DNA of 64,000 bases from Pectinophora gossypiella (Eukaryota; Arthropoda; Insecta; Lepidoptera; Gelechiidae): contig NC_065406.1 of the NCBI RefSeq assembly GCF_024362695.1, positions 14,012,001-14,076,000 on the forward strand, in the 5' to 3' direction. The position numbers and the translations under genes are program-made. A model generated the notes under the pieces. It did not search any database and had not been told where the DNA came from. It saw only the letters and a list, made by a program, of their open reading frames with translations. Below are positions 48,201 to 60,200 of the stretch, in pieces. Within the stretch, counting starts at the first letter, position 1. Each line of letters begins with the position of its first letter.

Positions 48201-51200
48201 ACATTCATAATGGCTAAACACGTCTTTATCAAGTAGTACAGCTTCACTATCGACGTCAAAGCCACCAAACACAGTATCCACGTGAACACCACATATTCAG
48301 GCCGATAACACTCCTGAATCTCCTCTCTTGTAGTGTTCAATGTTGTGTTGGAAAACGTAAACTCGTTGGGAAAAGACGAATCACAGATGTAGAGTTTTAC
48401 GGTGCTGAAATTAAAATTAATGAACAAATATTATTAATAATATTTTACAAGCGCAGTCCTTATCCATTGTGTGGATTGACAATATGCTAGTCAAATCAGT
48501 TACTTTTTACTAAACGTCGAAACACGATATTACTATGGAATTTGTATGAAAAAGCACACTGTGACGTCATAGAAAAACGTGATAAAATGTCGGACTTATC
48601 ATTAAGTACGTTTTTGTTGATTAAAATTCATAAATAAGTTAAATAGGAAAAAAAAATGTTTTTCGTTAGTTTGAGATCTGTCTTTATTTAGTAATTAGAA
48701 TTTCATAATTTAAAAGTGCACGACCCAATTGTGTCATCTAACGTGTAGGTACGCTAAATATCTGCATGTTTCTAAATGTTAGTCTAGTAAAGAAAGAATT
48801 ATGAGCATAGCTTCGACTTTCCTTACGAGGTTGCCTATTCATTGCCTATATGTTTTTGTTTAAGCTGTGGTTAGCTCAAATTATCTTCGATGGTTTTGCC
48901 CTTGACAGCCTTCTATGTCTATGAAGAATTCGCGAAATAGACTAATAAAAAAAACTGTTGCTGTTAATCACTCCCTCATTTCAAACTTCGTGGTTTATAC
49001 ACTAGTTCGCCTTTTTCGAATGACTATCACCTCACCTGGATATAGACATGACAGTGATATATACACAGATGTGCATGCTGCGTCGCATCCGACTCCCGCT
49101 GACCCAGGCAGACAGCTTCACCAGCCGCGGCAGGATGCCCGGGAACTCTTCCATCATCACCACCACGAATGATAACGTCAGTGGTATCGTCATCACTGCT
49201 AGAGCCACTACTAGCCTCCAGCAACTGAAATGTTGGGGTAGGAGTGGTAACCCAGAATATGTGTGTGGATGGTCGAGTAGAATGGAATCAAAATCAAGAA
49301 TCAAAGTCGTTATAATGAGCAATATAAGGAGTTCTCCATCTTGAACCCTCGTCATCATGGACAAGAGATATCTGTAAAAATAATACTTTTGGCACAACGA
49401 TACCTATATTGTATTTTATGTACTGGGTGAAGAAGTTTTTATGATACATTATGGAGACAGATAAGATTAAGGGAAACGAGGCAAATGGACAACAGCGTGG
49501 CTCTTAAATTAGTGATGATGGAGACAGATGATCAACCCATCGTCCATATAACCATCTTAAAGAGGACATAATCCGACTTTTATGACATGCTCGGGATAAC
49601 GTCGTTTTCCATGCACACCCACGTCAGCAGGAAGTTGATCCAACTAAGTATATTGATACTCATCTGTCGTCCCAACACCCATCCATACTCACTTGAAATG
49701 CATGACGTACTGCACAGCGACTATGAACAGCCAGAGCACCAGACAGCACATGACGTTGGACTTGAACGTGTGCTCGTCGAGGTCCCCGAAGCACTGCTCG
49801 AGCGAGCCCTCCCTGAACCGCAGCGACCAGCGCCGCATCTTTTCTATGCGTATGCGACGATTACTGCTCACCTCGATCGAGTTGTTTATTATGTCATCTT
49901 CCTGAGGGTAAGAAAATCAAATGAAGTGTATTTTGGTTTTTGAAGTGAGCCAAAATAAGATGTCTAGGCTATTTTTTACTTTTTACTAGGTCAGAACGGC
50001 AGGAGTCTCTTGCGGCTCAAAGAACCAGCCAGCCAGCGGCCAGTTGAGCTCAGTGAGGTCGGTTATTGAGAGAAGATCGAAGTAAAAAATATCTATTTAT
50101 GCTTAAAGTAAACACTGTTATTTAGATTGTACTTATTAAGTATAATCAGAGGAATGCATTCATTCCCAATTTTCCAGGAACAAATCAAAGTGACACATGA
50201 CATAAAAGACATAAAAGAACGATGTGTGTATAAAACGATTGATGAATGTGGAGGAAGAAGTGTGGATCGTAGCAAATGGAGTTCAGTCTATGCTTACCCG
50301 GGTGGGAAATTAGGCGTATGTACTTATTTATGTACCTCAGACATATCTGTCACTTCGTCCGGATCTTGCTCTTGCTCCGCGTCACAACTCCGGCGCATCC
50401 GCCGACGCCGGACCACGCCGGCCGCACCGCTCGAGTAATACTGCCAAACATAAACATTTTCAGCCATCCAAATAAGATACAGAAAGACGTGCAGAATATG
50501 AGCCCTCACTAGAACTTATTAATATATACTAGGGGAATGTGAGACCCTGAATTGATGAGCAAGCGCTGTCCAATTTCAGGGCCGCTCAAACATCTTACCC
50601 CCCATTAACAAATACACCACCATATATAGGCAGGGCTTCGAGGTGAACTATAGCATAAGGCGGCGATCACAATAGATCTTAAAGGTTGCAGTGATACAGT
50701 GCATGAAATAAGGCCTGCATAGCTCCTAGCATAAAAAATAAACTTAGGTATTCCTCAGAATTTAACTTTAAGGTCACATAAACGATGCGACGGTAATTAA
50801 TTTGAAGAATCGTTATCACGTATTGATGGAATGAAACAGCCACGGAGTCTATAAACCGCTATCGAAGTTTTATGCGAGCTCGTAAGACACTGTTTTCAAG
50901 ACAAGCGAGTTATTGGATTGTAATGGGATATAGAGTTGGAGTTAGTAGCCGTTGTAAGTATCGAAGAGTTCAGTTTATTTGATCAAATTTTTAAGAAAGG
51001 CCTTACATTTTGGAAAGGCATCTCTGGCGTCCAATCCCCCGGGATTTCATCATCGATGCTGCTACTCGGCCGTCGCGGCGTGCCTTCCCACATCTGTTTC
51101 ACTGTTGACTGGTCACTGTTGAAGAAGTTTTGAACTTTTCTAATACTTGTGTATGTATCGGTAAGAAATAGGTTTTGCGCGACTAACACGATGTACACGC

Positions 51201-54200
51201 AGCCACTGATTTACCAAAAAGCATCTTTTTCCAGTCACTATTCTTTTAAGTTAAACAGTATTTGGATGGCTTTACCGAAGAGAACACTATCATTATTGAG
51301 ATATAGTCGGAAATTCAAATGATGTATTTCTACGTAGATACTTGGGAGGTAAATCTACAATAAGTGACGCCAAAAAAGCACAAATATTAGGTAAGTACTG
51401 CAATGTTCCATTGAAAATGATCTCAGTTGACTCTAAAGCATTGTCTGGTCCGCCGCGCTTCTCAGAGGTATTAATGAGGTAGGTGACCATGTTCTGTTCT
51501 GGGATGTAAGAGTCTCTACTGTACCTCCACAGGAACCTTTAATATAATCTAATAAATATATCTCACTTGACTCTAGAGCGATGTCTCATCCGCCGCGGCT
51601 GCTCGGTGGTCTTGATGAGGTAGGTGACCAAGTTCTGTTCTCGGATGTAAGGGTCCCTGTTGTACCCTTCGCCGGGCTCCACCTCGAACGCGTTGTTGAG
51701 GCTCTCTAGTGTCGCCGCTGATATGTGGACGCGGCTGGGAATTGTATTTTCATACAATGTATTTTCATTGTCATAAAATCCAATGGGTAGAAAATAGAAA
51801 TCCAGGGTGGTTTATTATACAGGGTGTTAGTGACGTCGTAACGAAAACTTTGAGGGGTGATTCAGACCATGATTCTGAGACGACATAAAGTGGAATTTTT
51901 CGTCGCAAAAGTATGGAACAGAAAATAATAAAAAGAAAAATAAAAATTTTCATGAATTTTCCGACTGAAAATTCCACTTGATATCAACTCAGAATCATGG
52001 TCTGAATCATCCCCCTCAGTATTCGTTACGGTGTCACTATCACCCATACCTACTTGTATGGGTACAGTATGTACTTGTGCGGGGTGTAAGTGACATCGTA
52101 ACGAATACTGAGGGGGATGAAACAGCTGATTATTCTGAGTTAATATGAAGTGGAATTTTTTATCGCAAAAGTATAGAATTGATAATAATTTAAAAAAACT
52201 AAAAAAAGAACATGAATTTTGTGACGGAAAATTCCAGTTGATATCAACTCAGAATCATGGTCTGAATCATCCCTCTGAGTATTCGTTACGATGTCACTAA
52301 CACCCTGTATACTATGCCTTCCAGCTTTGACAGAGCCATGGGATTTGCTGTATGATTAACTGTGTTCCTGTTAGACGGATGACGAAAATTCAGTTAAGTC
52401 ACGCCAAAGGTTTACCTAATGAGTCTATCAACTTGTACTGCTACTCTTTTAATTAAGTGTTGCTCACATACCCAGGCAACCCGCCGCTCTCCATGTGGTT
52501 GGCGATGGTGACGTCATGCGACCACAGATCAAACTGCCATTTCAGTAGGCCCAGTACGCCGCACAGCACCGTACCGCTGTGGATGCCTATCCTCATGTCC
52601 AGGTCCACCTAAAACATAGATTTTTTATTGATTTGAGAATTTCATGCAACTTCTATAACACGACTCCTGACACCAAGTTTGTACCTGGAGCCAGCATTAT
52701 TACTGAGGCGGCAGAAGCCTCTGACATGGGTGGTATAACGATTACTTTCATGAGTAAAAAGTAGTCGGGACTACAGAACAGATAGGAACGGATTTATATT
52801 ACCAGGGCCTTCCGATGCACGGAATCATCTTACTTTTCAGACAATCAGAGTATATAATGTCACAAAAGCGTATACTTTCCAAACAAAGTGCTCCACCAAA
52901 AGTATTTTCGTCATGGGGAATTCAATCTGGACCATCAGTCCATCGAACTTTCTAGCCGCTAGATCGTGGCGGCTGTTGTAGCATGCATGCAGTAGTTCTG
53001 GCTGTATCCTACCTGTGCATTGTAGCGCACGTCTCTGATGGCGCGAATCATGTGGAGCCCCATGTTGACGCAGCAGTGCGCGTGGTCGACGCGCTGGTCC
53101 GGCAGACCGCTCACGCAGAAGTAGCAGTCACCGAGCAACTTGATGCGTAGACAGTGGTTCTCCTGGAAATGTAGTTATCACCACACCTTATTTGAGAGCC
53201 TGATTAAATACCGCTAAGTAACTACTATAATTGAATCTAGAAATACGAAGGTCTTTCGAACGTACTCAAGAATAAGGTGGTGCGTTGAACATTGATTGAT
53301 ATTCGCAAATTATGAAAGCATAGCTTCTGCAGATTTAAAGTAATAGATGAGAAAAAATATTGTAGGTTAAAAAGAGAAGTATAAGAGTCTCACCGACGCC
53401 AACCTGTCGAATCTGGCGAACAGCTCGTTCAGCAATTTCACCAGCTCTTGGGCGCTGCATTTGCTTGATAGTTCTAAAAACAAAATGTATGTGCTTTATT
53501 AAACCTTCCAATGAATCTTTAGCAGAAGTCTCTATTAATCAATCATGTTACGGTACATGCTCATAATGTCATTGTACTAATCCAATAGTGTGTACTTGAC
53601 CCATCTCACCCATTGGCGGTTCAATAGTAACTCTAACACCAGGATTGGTCAGGTCGGTTTTTGAACTTATAACTCATACCAAATAGGAAATTCTAAAACC
53701 TAATAAACAGAAGACTTTTGGTCATTTAATAGGACTGGAACATTCATAGACTTATTTATGTGAGTTTCAGGTTTTCAGGTACCTGTGAATCCTTTGATAT
53801 CAGCATACAGTATGGAGACATTCTGATGCCTCTGTATGTAGAGGTTGTTGAACTGTTGCTCCTGAAACTCGCCCTTCACTCGGGACACGTGCTGGTAGAT
53901 TTCTTTCGCTAGGAAGTCTGGAATTACTGGGAACAGGCGTGAAATAAAATGCGTTAGTTTGTGTACAGTCAACTCTATAAATATATACCTACAGGGTTTT
54001 AGTGACACCCTGTAAACTTTACCAAGGCAACTATCATGGCTCATGTAAATAGCCTGGATCTACGGTTTAACGAGCCCAGATCGGACAATAGGGTGATCAA
54101 CCTGTAATGTCCTAACCAAACTAGGGATCATAACAAAACATAAACAGCCTATATACGTCCCACTGCTGGGTACCGGTCTTCCCTCAATCGACCGGAAGGG

Positions 54201-57200
54201 GTATGGAGCATACTTTACTGCGGTTTGGTAGATATATAAAGTATTTTCTGTAGTTAGAGCGTTAGCGTCTTCATTCGCAGGACCCGGGTTAAAGTCCCGG
54301 TCGCAATAAAGACCGAATATCACAAAAAAGACCGTTGTTACGGAGCGTTGGAAATTGAGTATCCTAGGTCATAGATAAAGTATAAAATTGTGATAACTAA
54401 ATAAAGACAGGTCTAAAACTGACGAACAACATTTTAGTTTTTCTATTTATTTTATTTATACATTTTAATAAAGAAAACGTCACAAGTCTGACGTTTTATC
54501 CTGCTTTTTCTATAATACAAATTCCGTAGTCATTTCGTGTTTTGACGTTTAGCAATAAGTAACTGATTTGACTAGTTGGAAATTAGCTTATTTTCAGTGA
54601 ACGCTTACCACTTTGGAACAGCTTCCACTGCCGGTCACTCTCTCTCTTCGTCCGCTGTCTAGTAACCATGGACCGGTGTGTCTCCAGGAAAGCCTTCCTC
54701 TGTCCCCAGTCAGCCAGATACTTGGCGTACATGCCCGCGAAGTTCACTGCGCTGTACAGCAATGCGTTGCTGACGAGGAGGCGCATACCGCAAGAACGGG
54801 CCTGGAAATAAAGACATACATAACATACATAAACAGCCTATATACGTCCCACTGCTGGGCACAGGCCTCCCCTCCACCAACCCGCATTGGAGCAGCGTGG
54901 TGGAGTATGCTCCATACCCCCTCCGGTTGATTGAGGGGAAATAAAGACATATTTATTTTTTTACATATAGAGTGTTAGTGACACTTCAACGAAAACTTTG
55001 AAGGATGAACCAGACCATGATTCTGAGTTGATATCAAGTAGAATTTCGTCGCAAAAGTATGGAACTGAAAATATTTAACAAAAAACACTGAAAATTTCAA
55101 TTCCACTTGTTATCAACTCAATAGAACAGAGAAAGAATCAAAAAATTAAAAAAAAAAGACAGTAGAGGTAGGTGAGCTTATTTCTAATAATAAATAATAA
55201 TAATAATAATAATTTATTATTATTATTATTATACTTAATTAGATGGATGGAAGATCATATAAGTATTTGTGTTTTGACTATTTACCACATTCTTATGGTC
55301 CATATGGTCCTTGATGTCAACGGCCGTGGCCAGCACATGAGCTAGGGACGACAGCAAGCCAATGACGATGCACCACCCCAGGGACAGCGGTAACATGGCG
55401 TATGGTACGAAGATGATGAACAGCATGTACCATACTTGGTTCTCAGCGGCTTGGAACCCTATACCTCTGCCGCTTAGACCTAGAAAATTAAAGTAAAATA
55501 GTATAAATAAATATTGCTATTTTCAAGTAAAGGTCCTTTACACACCACTTTTTATAGTAAATGTACCAATTTAATTTAAAGCGCAATATGTAAGTACCAA
55601 TAAAAACTAAAATAGTAACAAATAATAAAAGATATTGTATATAATCGCGTAGGTACGTAAGTAATAATAAGTTAGAAAATAATTTGAAAAGCACTCAATT
55701 AAAACGAAACGTAATTAAAAAATATATATTAATAATACCTATCTGGGTAGTCACTTAATTAAGTTAAAAATAATATGAAAAATAAGTCGATAAGTTGTCA
55801 TTTGTTTACCGTAAAAAAATAAGTCATATTGTTACTGGCCAGTAAGAGCGCCTTAGAAAAGACGCCACAAAAGAGTTTTTAACACATTGAACGCCAGACT
55901 AAAATTCATGGTCTAGCCGAGTAAGTTGCGGCACAGATGTCAAATGGTAGACATTGGTGTTTGACATTTCGGAAAATAATGAGTAAGTAAATCCTGTTTT
56001 CCTTGAGCTGCCTATTATTTTTTAGTTATTTCCAGACAATATTCACATAAAAGTCTCTACGATATTTGGACAATTCTCACATTTTTGGCGTGGCCCCAGG
56101 GGTAAGTCCATCGGCGGGCATATGGTGTCCGTCATAGCGTTCAACGTATATGGCATTGTGCATCGAAAGGTTTTTTATATGTCACAACCTAGTCACAACA
56201 CATACATTTCTTCTTTTTCTATTTAATTCTAGCCCATTACCGCGTTAACACGTTCGCGTGACCTTTACCAAATAAGTGATTGCATATACCCTGGGCGATG
56301 AGCAGAATCCATGTTGCGGCCGCGGCCCAGTGGAGGTAGTTGTTGGCGAAACATCGCCAGCAGCCCAGCATGCAGACCCCAATGTTCAAAGACGCGAATG
56401 CCACTGTCGATGCTATCGAGTACGGGTCTAGAGGCATTGCTGAAAACAGAGAAAAGTGTTTATTTTACATTTTATTTAGGTACTTATAATTGATAATCAG
56501 AAATGAATAGGCTAGAACATGTGGCTGGAACACGTTCAGCTGCTTGTCTTCCCGGGCATGTCGTAAAAACCGACAGAGGGATTGCGTCCTCTAACATGAT
56601 GGACTAATGTTATGGGCGATAGGCTGATCCCTTATCACCATAAGGTTCATCATATCCATCTTAGGACTTCGTATCAACAGTGGCTGCAAGTTGTCTTTGA
56701 TTACTTGTGGCTCTGCCCACCCCATTTGGGATTACGGGCGTGAGTTTATGTATGTATGTTATGTATGAATAGGCTAGTTTCCAACTAGTCAAATTAGTTA
56801 CTTTTTACTAACGTCAAAACACGAAATTACTATGGAATTTGTATGAAAAAGCGCACAGTGACGTCATAGAAAAATGTGATAAAATGACAGACTTATTATT
56901 ACGTTTTTATTGATTAATATTCATAATAAGTTAAATAGATAAAAGAAAATGTTTATCGTTAGTTTTAGATCTGTCTTTATTTTGTAATCAGAATTTCATA
57001 ATTTATCTTGAACTTAGTACACGACCCACTTAGTCTACATGGGTATAATCTATTTGCGTATTTGTACAGAACATTCAGTCGTCTGCATAATGTGACTTTT
57101 TTTTTATACTAAAACGGTCGGCGGCTGTTTCTAACTATACTAAGGGTACGCAGTAATTATAAATGGGTAAACACTGCACTTGAAAATCTCTGACAAATCA

Positions 57201-60200
57201 TTTCTCCATAATGGTATACAAAGGAATGAATAGTAGTGAATGGAATAAAAGTTGTTTACTAAACGGCAAATGGAAAATAGTTGCTTTTAGTGCCTATGTA
57301 TATGATTTTATCTTCACGTCTTACGATTTGTTTGGTAATATAAATAAGTCTTATTAGATAGCTATTCGTATCGTTTTACCTAGTTGTAATAATCTGTGTC
57401 AAAGCTGGACTTTGACCTAAGAAAAAAGCACATGGTTGTGATTAGTCACATCCATGTGATTTTTTCTCACTGGAGTCGAGCATATCATACTGCCAACAAA
57501 ATAATACGAAGTTAATGACGTCATTCCTCACCGAGTTTACTCCAGTGAGGCATGACGTCATTAACTTCGTATTATTTTGTTGGCAGTATGATATGCTCGA
57601 CTCCAGTGAGTAAAGTCCTCAAGTCGAGAACGTAAATGTCAACTTTGAGTGGAGGAAGAGTCGAGTTAATTTCTTAGAATAAGGGTTTAAGCCACAGAGT
57701 AGCTTCATAATGAAGGTGGATAAAATTATTGATAATTATAAAACTAGTGAAGAAAGATTTTCTTTTCATGTTACAGAAATTCAAGGAGAAAGTGTTTACA
57801 CGCGAACGCGACGTGAAATTTCTTGTAAAAATTTTCATTATTACAAGAATGTGTTTATCAAAACTACACATGTAAATGACATGTTACAAGTGTCATTATT
57901 TTATTTCACAAGTATATTTTACAATCCCTGTAGTATTTTGATAAACGTAATTTACACGTACTTACTTGTAACTTGTAGCTTGTGAACGTGTAGACTTGTA
58001 AGTTTTGATAAACACGGCGCTGCGGTGTTATGGTTAAGTGGTAAACACGCTCACCCTAATTTGATAGGATGCAATCCCTCTGTCGGTTTTTAAGACATGC
58101 CCAGGACGATATGCAGCTGAACGTGTTCTATGGCTCAGAAATATTATCGACATGTCGCGTCAAATCATTTTTCAATAAACAATTAAAAAAAGAATAAAAA
58201 AATACAACAAAACAAAAAAGTGATTTATCATAACAATGTTTTACTTACAATCGCTATTAATTAGTGTTGTAAATGCTAAGCATACCTGAAAAAGAATATT
58301 TTAAAAATAGAATCTCATATAATTGTGCCACGAGTGAAAAAACACTCTAAATAGTTCTTATATTATGTAGATAATTAAGATTGCTTCGTTAAGATGTAAC
58401 ATATTTTCATAAACATACACACGTCGGCCCCTCTGTTGGGCACGGAAGGGTTAAAAAGGCCACATTGAAACAATTCATCTAAAAAGCATTATTGCTAAAT
58501 AACATGTGCATGTGCACATATCAACACCGACCTCCGCGGATCGCGCATATAAAATAACGGAGCAATGCCAACAAATGTCAAATAGCAATATTGCTTTCTT
58601 AGATGAATTGCTTCGATGTGGCCATTTTACCTTCCCAGGTCTCCCCTGAATTGGTATGTGGAGCTTACTGCACCACGCTGATTCCCTTCGGGTTGGTAGG
58701 AGGTGTTTGGGTTAGTAGCCCTAAAGTAGATTTATGTTTTATGGGCAAAACTGACCCTTTTATATAATAACTATTGAGTAGACAGGGACTTCACTTACTT
58801 TGAGCGCCAAATCGACTACATTGACCATAATAAGCGACCTCTGCCGCTGTCTTCTAGAATACCTTTGATACGACGATTCTACTGTTTCATCCTGAAATAT
58901 AAATTGTATTACAATAAATAAATTAAATACATATTTTTTTGTATTGAATCTTAACACCCATAACATAACATAGCATTATGCCTGTACCCCAAAGGGGTAG
59001 GCAGAGATTACAGTACACCCTCTCCTCGCTAACTATGTTTAAGTCCCATGTAACAGGGGGCGAGTCTATTGCTTTTAGCCGGGCACAAATCAGGGAAAAT
59101 GTGAATTCAAATTCATAAAGTCGAATTCAGCGGCAAGTCAGCCCGAGTCGGGATTTGAAACAGTGCCCCTACTATGTAAGTCACGCGTTCTCAGAACTGG
59201 GGTTAAAATGGCCACATCGAAGCAATTCATCTAACAAAGCAATATAGCTATTTGACATTCATTTGCATTGCGCACTTACTTTTATATGCGCAAATGTCAA
59301 ATTGCAATATTGCTTTCTTAGATGAATTGCTTCGATGTGACCATTTTAAGCCCCCAGGGCTATAACGGATTTATTATTAGGTACTACAGGTTGTGAGAAG
59401 CTGCAGTAGTTTTAGGCGGAAGAGACGTTCGTTTTATAAAAAATGACGATTCAAACTGTAACTATGTTACCTACTGTATAAAGATATTTTTGAATTTGAA
59501 TTTGAACTTATACCTTATAATAAAATGAGTAAAAGTAGTCTTCATATTTAACATTAGTTTCAATAACTGTCTTTCATTCATTCGAATGACGCTGAATCAT
59601 AATGTATCTGGGCTCTATTTACCTAAAATATATTTGCTTACATACAGGGTGTTAGTGGCATCGTAGGCAACGAATACTGAGAGGGGTGATTCAGAGATAG
59701 ATTCTGAGTTGATATCAAGTGGAATTCCCTGGCGGAAAATTCACGATTTTTTTATTATTTTCAACTAAATACTTTTGCGACGGAAAAATCCTCTTGATAT
59801 CAATTCAGAGTCCTGGTCTGAATCATCCTTAAAAGTTTTCGTTACGATGTCACTAACAGCCTGTATAAAATAAGCTCACGGATACATTCCAATTGGGGTA
59901 GCCAGTGGAACATCCATCGCAAGATGGACTAAGAACCCACACCTCACCGAGCTTTCTGTTAAACCAACATGATAGGTGGATATGTTTGCTTACCTTAAAA
60001 CTATTTGTGATGGAAGGCCAATATATTCCTTTATAATACTTTCCGGTTCGAAGCATGCATTCGGTTGCCACTGAAAAGTAAGATAAACATTGTAGTATCA
60101 AACAAAATTGGACCTGGATAACAAACAACTTGGGGTTAAACAGGCACCACACACCACCACACCACACACCACACCACACCACAGCAGCACCACACCACAC

